From Lithobates sylvaticus (lineage: Eukaryota > Chordata > Amphibia > Anura > Ranidae), in NCBI GenBank assembly GCA_028564925.1, contig CM053033.1, positions 83,807,468-83,871,467 on the forward strand: DNA of 64,000 nucleotides. Reading direction: 5' to 3'. The notes under the pieces are model-generated. The model was not told where the DNA came from, did no database searches, and saw nothing but the letters and a program-made list of their open reading frames with translations. This document shows positions 1 to 14,000 of this stretch, piece after piece. Every line of letters starts with the position of its first letter. Position 1 is the first letter of the stretch. Made by a program: the position numbers and the translations under genes.

Positions 1-520
1 GAGAGAGGCAAGAGAGAGCATATTGTCAGTCTCCTATCGATCAGTGATCACCCAGTCTGTACACTGTAACTTAGTAGCAAGGCACAAGATGACTCTTACC
101 TGGCATCTCAGTCCAGAAAGTAGATGCCTACCATGGATGATGCCTAAAATGTACATGATGCTGTCTTTCTGGAGAGAAACAATGATGAAAGCATTGTTAG
201 GGGGAGTACTGTGAACTCTGAGAAATCCTAAAAATGTGCAGGTCTTAGGCTTTCACATTACTTAGAATACATTTGCATGTGAAGCACAGTATATTTGTGA
301 TGCTAGGTAAAGCTGAGAGCAGTTACAGGAACTACACATTACAAACCCTTTGTTGATGTCTTCTATCGCCACCCAGAGGTTGTGTTTCAAATACTTTTTA
401 ATCTCTCAATCCCTAGCATTACTGATGTATTGTTGAAATGTAAGTTAAAGTGTTGTGATTTGTAAGTTGTTTCTGAATATTTTAGGAATGAAGCATGATT
501 AGATGCTGATGTACTTAAAG
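1..520. other. NELFB intron, unassigned sequence
   Basis: I see no NELFB exon in this stretch. The short open frames have no similarity to NELFB residues 1-89 and lack splice sites in phase. It is taken as intron between the missing 5' exons and the exon at 1444. Confidence 0.5.
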
Positions 521-521
521 G

Positions 522-855
522 GTTAGTTCAACCCCCGTCCCCAGTTCCAGTCCCCCCTGTACTTGCCTCCACCTGAGCTTTTATTGCCCTATAGCCATTC
601 CAGCAGTTTGGAGATTTTAAATCCCTGCTCTTCTTCCTCTTCTCCGTGCAGCATTTCCAGGATAGACCAGAACAATGCATTGCAATGGCACTGACCAACC
701 AGAATGGATCTGGTCCCTCCAGGAAGTGCTGCACGGAGAAGAGGGAGATTTCATATCCTTGGACCGGCTGCTGATAGCTCAGCATCCTCGGAGGTAAATA
801 TAGCTGGGATCGGGGTTGGAAGGTGTACGCTGTTAGTTCACCTTTACATTTTCTT
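522..855. repeat. Short inverted-repeat element (MITE-like)
   Basis: The ends are loosely mirrored (GGGTTAGTTCAACC on the left, GTTAGTTCACCTTTA on the right). Inner blocks such as CTTCTCCGTGCAGCA and TGCTGCACGGAGAAG face each other. This is a degenerate foldback element in the NELFB intron; its superfamily was not determined. Confidence 0.5.
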
Positions 856-867
856 CTGTACACTTTA

Positions 868-1263
868 GGCCCCTTTCACACGGGACGGATCCATAATGAT
901 CCGCCCCGTAAACATCCGCTTGCTCAGCGGGGATCGTTCCGAAATCCCCGCTGAGCCGGCGGATGACAGGGCGGTCCCTGCACACTGTGCAGGGAACGTC
1001 CTGTCAGATCTCCGCTCTCTTCCATGGAGGATCGGATGAACACCGATTTCCGTGTTCATCCGATCCGCTCTGCAGACGGATAGAAAAATAGGGTTTTCCT
1101 CTGTCTGCAGAATCGGACCATAGCGGAGGCGGACGATATCGTGTGACAGCGGATGCTCATCCGCTGACACCCGCTATCCCATAGGGATGCATGTATGTCC
1201 GTATTTCATCCGAAAACGGATGGATGAAATACGGACATACGGTCCGCATGTGTGACAGGGGCC
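868..1263. mobile_element. Harbinger-like MITE with TTA target duplication
   Basis: Terminal inverted repeats GGCCCCTTTCACACGGG and its near mirror at the right end are flanked on both sides by TTA (865-867 and 1264-1266). A TWA duplication is the known mark of PIF/Harbinger transposition. The interior is rich in CGGATC and TCCGCTG blocks in mirrored order. There is no coding capacity. The same family recurs at 27062, 28305, 29925, 33393, 41095 and 51460. Confidence 0.75.
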
Positions 1264-1443
1264 TTAAGCTTCCTGCCACCAACATGCAGCAAAGGCATGA
1301 GCTTGGTTACAGTGAATTACAGCACAAACATTTCTGTCCTGTATTATTTGGCACCATGATCTTCTGATTATCAGTGGGGGGTTGTCTATATGTCCAGGTA
1401 AACTGGTGATCACCTTTATCATGGTTATGCTTTTGCATTTTAG

Positions 1444-1543
1444 GTACAGTAAATTGGAAGAGTTGTTGGAAAAATGTTTTGCTTTGGTTAAGATGCCATC
1501 AATCCAGCCTGTTGTGATGTGTGTAATGAAACACCTACCCAAG
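1444..1543 (+). CDS. NELFB: NELFB exon (about residues 90-122)
   Basis: The exon encodes [19 protein letters not shown] and continues to VMKHLPK. The acceptor is TTTTAG before 1444 and the donor is AAG|GTGAGT. It opens with one base that completes a codon from the missing upstream exon and ends in phase 0. Confidence 0.95.
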
Positions 1544-3471
1544 GTGAGTTTACTTCGTACAACCCAATACAAACAAATCTAGTGAGGGTTTTTGCACAGA
1601 TCAAATACTAGGCATTTTTCCACTTTCGAAGATCATTTTTTTTCAGTCAGTCAGGTGACAGTGGATAGCAAGGAAGTGCACATGTGACACTGAATAGAAA
1701 GGTGACAAGAGGACAGTGCGGTTGATTTACTAAAGGCAAAAAGCAGTTGCCCTCTGCAAGTACAGTTGCTCCAGAGCTTAGTAAATGAACAGAAGCTCTG
1801 CTGACTTCCATCATCCAATCATGTGCAAGCAAAATGGCTTTTTTTTTTTTCTTTTTCCTTGCATGTGATTGGGTGCTCTTTGCAAAGAGATCCTTTCCCT
1901 TATTTACTAAGCTCTGGAGCAACTGCACTTGCAGAGAGCACAGTCTATTCGCCTTTAGTAAATCCACCCCACTGTCTTAAAGTGGTTTTTGAACCCCTTG
2001 CATATAACCAGTGACAGGTGATACACAACAAATCCTCCTGCATGCGTTGTAAATGTCTATCTGAAGTTTTCTCTTCTCTACATCTGTTCAAAGTTCTGAA
2101 TTTATAAAGCTTGTCTGAGAGCTCACAAAAAAGGGAGCAGAGAGCTGAAATTACACTATGCAGAGCTCAGGGAGGAGAGCTCTAAAAGCTTAATGGAGGG
2201 AAGAGACCCCCCCCCCCCCCCCCCCCCTGCACACAGGAACAGAGCTGAGGCTGTTAATCAGCTGGAGGTCCCTCCCCTGTCACCATTTTTCTCTTGGTGT
2301 CAGGAAAACTTGTCAGACATGACTCACGCTGATAGCAGAGGAATAAAGCGTCAGATATAAATGACACTTAGTGCTCTTGAGGCAAGTACATGCTATAGAG
2401 GGATAAGCTTTGTTCATATTTAATGTCTGAAGTTTACAACCACTTTTAATATAGTCATATAGTGAGTTTTTCCAGTGGCATTTGTCTGATATTGTTGATT
2501 GCTGTTTTACATCCAAAAGGTCCCAGAAAAGAAACTGAAGCTAGTGATGGCAGACAAAGAGCTATACAAAGCATGCGCAGTGGAGGTAAAGCGGCAGATC
2601 TGGCAGGACAACCAAGCTCTGTTTGGAGATGAGGTCTCGCCTTTGCTCAAGCAGTACATCTTGGAGAAGGAGAATATCCTGCTCAGCAGTGAGCTCTCTG
2701 TCCTGCACAACTTCTTCAGTCTGTCTCCAAAAACAAGGAGGCAGGGAGAGGTAGGCTGGTGCTACGTGTGATGGGAACCCTGAACTTCATATCTTTTCAG
2801 GATCATAATCTGACAGATTAGACAACTACAATTATTGGTTTGCCTGTTTTTTTTAATGCTCTAGGTGGTGAATAAACTGACACAGATGATTGGGAAGAAT
2901 GTGAAGCTGTATGATATGGTCCTGCAGTTCCTACGCACTCTCTTCTTGAGGACACGGAATGTGCATTATTGTACGCTGCGGGCAGAACTTCTCATGTCCT
3001 TACATGACCTAGACGTCAGTGAGATCTGTTCTGTGGATCCCTGTCACAAGGTAAGATCTTACAGGGATGATGGGTGGGCACGTTCTGTGCTACTTCGGAT
3101 TTAAAGAGCAATTGAATCCAGTAAGTTGATAAGCTGAAGTTATCCAGGTAGCGTGTGTGTGCGCATGTCTTTTCAGTAGAGCTGCACGATTAACCACTTA
3201 AGCCCCGGACCATTTGGCTGCCCAAAGACCAGAGCATTTTTTGCGATTTGGCACTGCGTTGCTTTAACTGACAATTGCACGTCGTGCGTCGTGGCTTCCA
3301 AACAAAATTTACATCCTTCTTTTTTTTTTTCCACAAATAGAGCTTTCTTTTGGTTGTATTTGATCACCTCTGCGTTTTTTTTTTTTCATTTTTTTACGCT
3401 ATAAACAAAAAAATTGCGACAATTTTGAAAAGCATTTCATTTTACCTTTTGCTATAATAAATATCCCCAAG

Positions 3472-3527
<56 letters not shown>

Positions 3528-4993
3528 TATTCTTCTACATATTTTTGGTAAAAAAAAATCACAATAAGCGTTTTATTGATTGGTTTGCACAAAAGTTATA
3601 GCGTCTACAAAAAAGGGGATGGTTTTATGGCATTTTTTATAAATTTTTTACTAGTAATGGCGGCGATCAGCGATTTTTATTTTTTTTTATTTATTGTGAC
3701 AGCGACATTATGGCAGACAGATCGGACACTTTTGGCGTGATTTTGGGACCATTTGCATTTATACAGCGATCAGTGCAATTAAAAATGCATTGATTACTGT
3801 GTAAATGTGACTGGCAGTGAAGGGGTTAACCACTAGGTGGCGCTGTAGGGGTTAAGTGTGTCCTAGGGAGTGATTCTAACTGTGTGGGGTAGGTGTGGGC
3901 TACGTGTGTGTCACTTTGCAACAAAAACATCCCGATCCTGGGCCCCTTTATTAACTAGATGTGTCATGTTATTAGATGTATTATTGTACTGCAGGAGCCT
4001 TGTGCTGCATGGTGTGTGGTTGGAGTAAAAAGAAAATGATTAGAGGTCAGTGAAATTTGTTCTAAGTCATTTAATGTGTTTCTAGTTTACTTGGTGCTTG
4101 GACGCCTGTATCCGAGAGAAGTTTGTGGATGCAAAGAGAGCGCGGGAACTGCAGGGATTCTTGGATGGAGTGAAGAAAGGACAAGAACAGGTGCTGGGGT
4201 AAGAGAGTTATGGTGTTTAAAGTAGAATTCTCATGAACCTATAACATTAAGAGAATACCAGCCTGATGTTTTTGTGTCTATGATCCAGCATTATATTTAG
4301 GTATAATAGTGTGTAGCATCTGTGCCCTTTAGGTGACTGACAAATGATGCACTGATTTAAGCTGTGATATATTTCAAGGACAGGAGGCATTCAGGCAGAG
4401 TTGCAACATGGGCAAAGCACAGGTCATACAGGATGGCAGTATACAGATAACAGGCTGATGTATTAAACAAGACCGCACAAGGAATAACAAAGTACTGAGG
4501 TGTCACAAAGTAACTGTGGGTATCTTTTGGCACAAGAATTGGTGCTGCTCACTGAGCAGAATACAGATTTGTCACAAGGTGAAACTAAAAGTACACACAT
4601 TCCCTATTTTGGCCAGCAGGTGGTATCATCTCATGCTTTGGGCAAAGGGGTCAATTCACTAAGAATTAAAGCGGAGTTCCAGACGTTTTTATTAAAAATC
4701 AGCAGCTACAAAAAGTGTATCTGCGGACTTTTAATAAACACACACTCAACTGTCCCACGGTCTAGTGATGCGGCCACCCGAACCCCCGTCTCTCTCTCAT
4801 CTCTCCCCGTCGCCGGGTGCGCACTGCACGTGTCGTTCTGCAGCTCCTCAATGACTGGGCAATCTTCTGGGACCTGTGACATGTCCCAGAAGATTGCAGG
4901 GAGGAAGGGGGAGAGGAGAACTACCGCTCGAGCCGCCTAGTCTGCCCGAGCGGAAGTGGGAGCAGGTACCTGTCAAAACTAGGTACCTGCTTA

Positions 4994-5036
<43 letters not shown>

Positions 5037-8000
5037 AATGACATGCTAAATGTGGCATATCAGGGGGTAAGGAATGCTTAAAGTGGAACTTCCACTTTTG
5101 GGTTGAACTCCACTTCAATTAACGGGCAATAAAATGCAGTAAAATGGCACTTGTGGAAAATCAATTTTGCTTTAAATAACAAATTCAGTAATTACTGCAT
5201 TTTTTTTCATGCAGTCATTTATCGCTTTGAGCTGTTTGCTAAGGAGCATGCCTGCCGGGAAGCCGGCTGCTGCGTCCTTAAAGTTGTAAACCCTTACAAA
5301 CCACTTTGGCCTACAGGTAAGCCTAGATTAAGGCTTACTTGTAGGTCCAATAAATATCTCCTAAACCTACACGGCTCAGGAGATATTTACAAAAAGACAG
5401 GCACCGCTATCTACGGCGCATGCGCCATAGACAGCGGCGCACTGAGCAAGCCGCAGATCACGGTGATATGCTGCTCTTGGCGGCTCCCGTGCGCATGTGT
5501 GGGAGTGACATCATCGCGACTCTGGCAAATCACAGCGCCGGAGCAGCGAGACCCGGAAGTCACTCCGGGATTGATGGCGGAGGAGGACGTGGACGAGGGC
5601 CGCTTCGGGGGCTTTCGTTCTCAGGTAAGTTATTCATAATGAGCTAGTATGCTATGCATACTAGCTCATTATGTCTTTGTCTTGCAGGTTCCATTTAAAA
5701 AAATAAAAATAAATATGAGGCTTTACTGCCTCTTTAACAATGGATGACTCATCAGCTGTCGGCAGGTTTCCCGCTGACAGTTGAATGTAAAAAAACATGG
5801 CAGCAATTACAAATTATGGTTAAAAAAAAACGGCTTTTGGTCCCACCCCCAAAATTCATATTAGACCCTTATCCGAGCATGCAGCCTGGCAAGCCAGAAG
5901 GGGGGGGGGGGGGGGGGGGCAGCAAGCGGCTTCCTCCCCTCCTGAACTATGCCAGACCACATGCCCTCAATATGGGGGGGTGGGCCCTCTGCCTCCCACC
6001 CCAAAGAACCTTGTTGATGGGGACAAGGGCCTCTTCCCCCATAACCCTGGACCGCCACTGCCGGTGTTCTATCACCAAGTGTCCGGCTGTCACTAGGTGT
6101 CCGAAGTGTACTGCGCATGCGCAGCGCATGCACAGTACGTAGCATGAAGATGTTCGGAAATTGTTGGAAGATGAACGGCGCCTGCGCCGTGAGTCGAGGA
6201 GAAGCCCCCACCATCCAAGCGGACATAAGGTTAGTCAAACTTAGAGGGCCCCTCGCGGGCTCGCCACGCTTCGCTCGCCACGCTTCGGGCACGGCCTCGC
6301 TGCGCTCGGCTCTTTTATATTCTAACTCTATGTCCACTTGGATGGTGGGGCTTGAAAGTGGACTCACGGCGCAGGCGCCGTTCATCCTCGGCAATCTTCG
6401 GAATCTGGGTGTACTGCGCATGCGCAGTACACCTTGGACACTTCGTGATGGGGGACTGGTAATGATACAACACCGGAACCGAAAAAAAGCAAAAAAAAAA
6501 AAAAAGCTCAGCTCTCAATAAATGCTCCTGTGGTCTGCCTGCTCTGCCATTTGACAGTTCCTAAAATAGGTAAGGGGGGACGGGGCGGCAACCTGGTGAC
6601 ATCACTAGGCGGCTCTGCCCCTTACCTAATTTAAGAACTCTCAAATGGCAATGCAGGTAGACTGCAGGAGCGTTCATTAGGAGCGGAGCTTTTATATTTT
6701 ATTTTTTGGGTCAATATGCAAATGAGTCACGTGACCGTGTTATTGCATGCTGTAAACGTTAGTGAACTGACCCCAAATGCTTTTGTCCCAAGATGAGTTG
6801 CAGACAAACAGAGTCAACAACTTTATCTTCTTTCCTGTTCATCCTAAAGATCCTTCTCAATTTCATCTCAGACCCTGTAGTACATTGTGGCCTGTGTGTG
6901 CCATAAAAGCCTGTATAGAATCTTCTGCCAAACAGTCCAGGAGATGCTGCGGTAGGATCCAGAGGAATGATTAGTGTCAGGCCTTTAGACAAAACCGATT
7001 GGAATAAAAGTATGCAGTTACATCATGTTTGTTTTCTCTACCTTCTACACTGTCCCACCACATTACACACAGGATTCCAGTGAAATATTCCCTAGTCTTC
7101 TATGGGAGCCTGTCAGGAAAACTAACTCTGCTCTGTGCATTACAGTGACCTTTCCATGATCCTTTGTGACCCTTTTGCAATCAACACTTTAGCTCTTAGC
7201 ACCATTCGAAACCTCCAGGAACTAATTAGCCAGGAGTCCCTCCCAAGGGTGAGTACCAGAGAACCCCACAAAACAACTGTACTAAACAATGGGGGTTGAT
7301 TTACTAAAACTGGAGAGTGCAAAATCTGGTGCAGCTGTGCATGGTAGCCAATCAGCTTCTAACTTCAGCTTGTTTAATTTAGCTTTGACCAAAAAAAAAA
7401 CTGGAAGCTGATTGGTTTCTATGCAGACCTGCACCTAAATTGTGTAATATGTGTACAACTATTCACCATTTCTTTTCATACTTTATCCCCATTGCTTTCT
7501 AATTTTTAAAGATTGTACCTCAATTAGGGTATTCTTAAATAGAGGTGGGTACCATCATCCATATTGTATAGAAGGAAAAAATCTGGGGCTACCCCAGAAG
7601 TTCCCCTGTCGAAAGAAAAAAGTAGGACTTTCGCCAGGGGCACTTCTGGGGTAGCCCTAGATTTTTTTTTTTTTTTTTTTCCTCCCATTGCTTTCTACAC
7701 ACCAACTAAAATTTCAGATTGTGCTGAAAATTGTCTAGTTGACTTGAGACAAAACGCAGATCTGGAATGAGCTTCTTGAGGGTGAAAGAAGAGTAAAGGG
7801 AGCAGAGTTTAACAGGGTTAAGGCTCCATGTAGAAAGATGTTCAGTCTCTGCAAATATTCACTTTTGAAAGGCTACAAGAGACATTAAGAGGGAGAGTTA
7901 CTAAAATCGGTGCGTGCAAAACTTGGTGCAGCTCTGCATAGGAACCAAACAGCTTCCAGGTTTTATTGTCAAAGCTTAATTGAACAAGCTGATTGGCTAC

Positions 8001-11000
8001 CATGCAAAGCTGCACCAGATTCTGAGTGCTCCAGTTTTAGTAAATCTCCCTCTAAGGACTGATTGCAAGGATCAAGTATAGATTTTAGCATATGGAGTTT
8101 ATTACTGCTTGTAAAGATGTATTTCTTTAAAATGTGTTTTATTGAATATTTATTTTTAGAGGTCCAAAAATAACCTAAAAGTATTTATTTATTTTTTATA
8201 TAACACACAGGTTGTAAATCTCACAGAAATATGTATAGTACTGTGCAAACATTTTAGGCAGGTGTGAAAGAATGCTGTCAGAAATAGAAGAGCTAATTCT
8301 TGATAAAAATAAACGGAAAGTAAATGAACATAAATCAAATACATTTTTGGTTTGAACCACCCTTTGCCTTTAAAACCGCATCAATTCTTCCAGGTACACC
8401 ATTTTTGAAGGCACTTGGCAGTTAGGTAGTTCCAAGCATCTTGGAGAACAAATCACAGATCTTCTATGGATGTAGGCTGCCTCAAATCCTTCTGTTTCTT
8501 CATGTAATCCCAGACAGACTTCATAATTTTAGAGAATTGGGGCTCTGTGGGGACCAAACCATCACTTCCAGGACTCCTTGTTTCCTTGTTTTTATTTATG
8601 ATGAAGATAGTTCTTAACTTCATATTGGCTGTACGTTTGGGGTTGTTGTCCTGCTGTAGAATACATTTAGGGCCAATCACTCGCCTCCCTGGTGGTATGG
8701 CATGATGAATAAGTATCTGCGCGTATTTCGCAGCATCGAGGACACCATTGACCAAATCTCCAACTCCATTTGCAGAAATGCAGCCGCGGACTTGCAAGGA
8801 ACCTCCACCATGCTTCATTGTTCCTGCAGGCACCCATTTATTCTACTGCTCTCCAGCCCTTTGGTGAACAAACTGCTTCCTGCTACAGCCAAATATTTCA
8901 AATTTTGACTCATCAGTCCAGAGCACCTGCTGCCATTTCTTTTGCACACCAGTTCATATGTTTTTGTACATAGTTGGGTCACTTAGCCTTGTGGAAGGTA
9001 TGGCTTTTTGGCAACAATTCTTCCATGTAGACCACTTCTGGCCAGATTTCAATGGACAGAAAATGGGTGTACCTGGGTCCCACTCTTTTGAAGAAGCACA
9101 AAGAAACTGGCAACGCTGAGGACCCTAGATGCAGTGGTCAGCAAGGAAACGTAATGCAGCAGACATATCATGCTTTCTTCCCTTTGACACTGGAAAATGT
9201 CCAGCCGTGCCATCAGCGCTGGAAGTGGGACCCAGGTACTCCCATCTTCTGTCCATTAAAGGCTAGCCAGAAGTGGTCTCCATGGAAGAATTGTGGCCAA
9301 AAAGCCATACCCTTGACAAGGCTAAGTGACCCAACTATGTACAAAAACATATGAACTCGTGTGCAAAAAAATGGCAGCAGGTGCTCTGGACTGACGAGTC
9401 AAAATTTGAAATATTTGGCTGTAGCAGGAAGCAGTTTGTTCACCAAAGGGCTGGAGAGCCAGTTCTGTGCTGACGGCACTGCTGGACATTTTCCAGTGTC
9501 AAAGGGAAGAAAGCATGATAGGTCTGCTGCATTACATTTCGTTGGCAGACAACTGCGTCTACGGGCCTCAGCGTTGCCAGTTTCTTTGTACTTCAAAAGA
9601 GCTTGAACAGCACATCTTGAAACCCCAGTCTGCTTTGAAATCTTTGCCTGGGAGAGACCTTGCTGATTTAGTATAAACTACCTTGTGTCTTGTTGCTGTG
9701 CTCAGTCTTGCCATGGTGTACGATCTGTGACATGAAACTGTCTTCCACAACCTTAGCAGAGTTTGGTTGTTCCTCACCCAGTTTTAAGCCTCCTACACAG
9801 CTGTTTCTGTTTCAGTTAATGACTGTATTTGAGCCTATATATGAAATTGGTGATCATTAGCACCTACTTTGTAAATCGTACACTTGACTCTAATCCTACA
9901 AAATTCCTGACATTGTGCAAGTGTACAGGTCTAAGAATTGATGCTGGTTTGAAGCTAAAGGGTAGTCACACCAAATATTGATTTGCTTTTAGATTTTTCT
10001 TCTATTTGCTCACTTTTTCATTTGTTCATTTTTTTTTTATCAGTTTACAAAATGCAATTATAATATGTATATTTTGAAAGCATTCCAACTTTACAGCATT
10101 TCTTCACACCTGCTTATAACTTTTGCACAGTAGTGTATGCTCAGCCAGTGCTGTCCCTGTAAAGGGAGATTTCAGAGAAAAACCTTTTCTGTTTTAAAAA
10201 TTAAACCTTTATGGACATAACATGGACCTTTTTTTGTGTTCTTTTTTTTTTTTTCCTCCATTAGGATAGCCCTGAGCTGCTGCTTCTACTGCGGATGTTG
10301 TCTCTGGGACACGGTGCTTGGGATATGATAGATAGTCAAGTGTTTAAAGAGCCCAAACTGGTAGGTTTACCCAAATTAAAAAAATTATAACATACACTCA
10401 AAATTTAATGATAAACTGTAAAACTCATGCAGGGATGACAACCCAATTTCTAAGTACTTGTAATGTTGGTTTGGGAACCCTGCTTGTAATATTGGAGAGG
10501 AAATCACAAACGCGCACCCTGCAAGTTCCTTGCGGCTTTTTACATACAGGAAACCTGATCTATATAAAAAATAGGTTAGCTTATTCATTGCATCATGTGG
10601 GGATCTCTGCATCCAGAGGATTGCAAATAACTCAGAATAAAGCATTTTTCCAACCATTCGTTTTTCAGTTTTGAATAGAGTGAGGAAGGGTTAGAAATTC
10701 TTTCAGTTTTTTTTTTTTTTTTTTTTTTTTTTTCTGCTCTCTATAAATCTCTTGGAAAGAATTTTCCTCACTTCAGTCCCAATGATGTGCCATATGAACA
10801 GGAAGTGACGAGAAATGTTTAAAAGGTAACTCCACTTTCAAAGAAAAGGCAAATAAGAAAAGATATATATAGCAAATACAATTGCTGCACAAGTCATTTT
10901 CTAATTTTACGATTGTTAATATCTTTAATATTTTTAAAATTATCTTTTCAAGTTGCAGCACTCTAATTTTCTATAAAAGTCAATGCAATATGGCAACCTG

Positions 11001-14000
11001 GAGGTTTTCGAAGTCCACTCCAAGATGCAATTTCAGATTTTAAACATCCTCTGCAACAAAAGTATGATTTTTGGTGAGATACTCCCTAATGGCCCGTACA
11101 CAGAATCCGAAAATCAGACGAAATCTACCGCTTTCTAAGTGATCGTACGATAATCAAATCGTTAGTAAAGCGCTTTCAAGAGCCGGTCACAACAGTTCAT
11201 CTGATTATTATCCGATCGGACAAACGCAAAATTTTTCTTGTATGATTTTCATTTTAATAAGTACAGTTGTCATCCGAAAATACATTACAACACATGACAT
11301 CACTTCTGATTTTATTTTTTTGTCGAAGAGAATTTCCGTAACTTAAGTAACCTCTCCATTTTCAATATGCGACTACCAGTGGCTCTCCTGGCTCCTCCCC
11401 ACATCTGATAACCCCCTCAGAGAAGCGCTCTCCTGGGGGATTACCTTGCGGGCATGCTCCCGAGTCCAGCATTTGTGTCCATAGAGACCGAATGCAGGAC
11501 TCGGCCCTGTCCCCCGGTGCTTGCGTCATTGGATTTGATTGACAGGAGCGGGAGCCAATGGCTGCGCTGCTATCAATCTATCCAATCAAGAGCCGAGAAC
11601 CCCGGGCAGAAAGACAGCGCGTCCCTGTGGATCAAGTTCGAGGGTTCAGGTAAGTAAAACGGGGGGGGGGGGGGCGGTAACTGCCAGGTGTTTTTTCATC
11701 TTGATGCATAGGATGCATTAAGGTGAAAAAACACGAAGGTTTACAACCCCTTTAAGGGAGGACAGGACATATCAGTGGGTGGGGTGACAGTGCTTGTCTT
11801 TAAAGAACCTTCACAGATTGAAGATTTCCTTCTGAATGACCATGCAGATTTTATTACTTCCAGCTTTTCCAGAGCATCATTAGCTCACTGATTGCTGTCA
11901 TTTGTAGTGTCCAGGTCTTACATAGCACTGTAAAGGCCAACATCAAACCTTTACCCCCACTTCCTTTCATAAACTATAAACCAATATAGACTCGGCATAT
12001 TTGTTCATAATTGAATAAAGGTTGTGCAATAAATTTACACATGAAAAAAAAAAAAATGCACCGCTTATAAGATTAAGACCTCTTTTTTCATTCTAAGTCT
12101 TAAAAGGCGATTACTTCGTAGAAGTCAATAGTAATCAACTACCCATAAACTGTGTGTATAGGAAAAAGCTATAACTTATAATGGGAGAGCAACATGGTGT
12201 CCCCTTTTTCTATAGGTGGGATGTATACCCCAAAAGTCATCTGTAACCTCCAATGAATGCAACAAAAAATATGATTTTTGTAAATGCATCCAATTTTTTT
12301 TCTATAGGAGCCAGAGGTGATTACTAAATTTCTTCCTTTGTTGATGTCCTTGGTGGTTGATGACTACACTTTCAATGTGGAAAACAAGTTACCGTCAGAG
12401 GAGAAAGTGCCAATTACGTATCCCAATACTCTACCGGACGTCTTTACCAGGTGTGTTAGTTTTGGACTAAATATGGACAGTTCTGATTCCAAACCTGTTG
12501 AGTTATTTTTTAATGTCCGTGTCCAGCAGTGTAGATCTTCTTTTATTTTCCACTTTTTGCTCTCATGACAAGTCTGCGGTGTAGGATAACCCTCTATTTC
12601 AGTTACTGGCAACATGACTAATAGGGTAGGAAGGACACACTTGGCAATAAAAACTTGGCAGGGGTTCTTACCTTTCCCTCTATGCAAAAATACAATATTT
12701 CCTTTTAAATACACTTTTAATGGGCAATTGTTTAATCCTGTGACATCCTAAATCTGAATTTATTTGCAAATAACTATGTATGTTATTGGACCTAGAATTA
12801 TGGTTGGGGCTCATAACAAAACTATCGGATGCATACATGGTTTTATTACTAATATCTCAAAATGTAATTAAGTGATTCTAAAGGAAAGAATTTAAAAAAA
12901 CATAACAAACATGTACTGGCTCTTCTCCCATGCAGATTGCCCCCAGTAGCAAGCCTCTTGCTATGTGCTCTGTGTGTTTATTCACACGCAGAGCACTGCC
13001 CCTGCGCTCTCCTCATTGCCTCGCTGGCTGTGATTGACAGCAGCAGGAGCCAATGGCTGAATGAGGAGAGAGCGATCCAGGAGAGCCGTTTATCCCATGC
13101 ACATCGTTGGATCATGATGGGGATCAGGTAAGTTATAAGGGGGGCTTGGAGGGGAACCGCACCCAGAAGACTTTTTACCTTAATGCATAGAATGCGTTAG
13201 GGTAAAAAACCCTGAGACTTTAGAACCACTTTAAAGGAAATTTTCGCCTTTCATAACATGTTACACCCTGAACAGGGGTGTAACATGTTATGAAAGGACC
13301 GGCCCCCACTCTTTCACTGTGACAGCTAGCTGAAGATCTCCCCCCTGCTAGCTGTCAACATTTTTAAAAAACGTGGCCGTGCGGGGCTCCGCCTAGACGC
13401 ACCACTCATTCTCAGTCCTCTGTGATTCGAAAACTGCAAGTCCCTGCCGGATTGTATTTCTCAATGAACTACTACTGCGCTGTGAGCACTGTGGTAGGTC
13501 ATTGATGGTTCCTGTCGGAGTGTATCGGCTTGCCTGTATGAGGTACAAGCAAACAGGTACTCTGACAGGTCTGCAGGAATCCTGCATAGCATCCGCAATC
13601 TGCTGATCGCTGGTGAAATTCTTTACAGACGAATCTATCCTAAGGTGAACTTATCCTTTAACTGTGGATACTGATGCATAAGTGTTTATGAATGGTATTT
13701 GTTTTGTACTTTTACCTCTTGCTGACTGTTTAATGCATATGTGGGGGTAAGAAAAGTGGGCTTTGAGCACTCTCACTTCACACTCTCAGCATACTGACAA
13801 AGCTATCATTGACAGCTCTCAGCCATGGCTTTCAAATGGGAACAAGTGGGACAGGCTCCCGGTCATGTGACCACTGTGAGAGCCAAGTACAGCGGTCACA
13901 TGACAAAGAAGGGTTACATATTTTTATTGCTGTCTGTGCCCCCAATCAGTTGCTGGCCTTTAAGGTTAGTTTCACACCAGTGCGAATTGGATGCAGGTTT

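Noticed and set aside
4500-4940. A 146-residue plus-strand frame in a NELFB intron
   Set aside because: It crosses a repeat boundary at 4665 and has no similarity to NELFB, which splices from 4198 to 7146.
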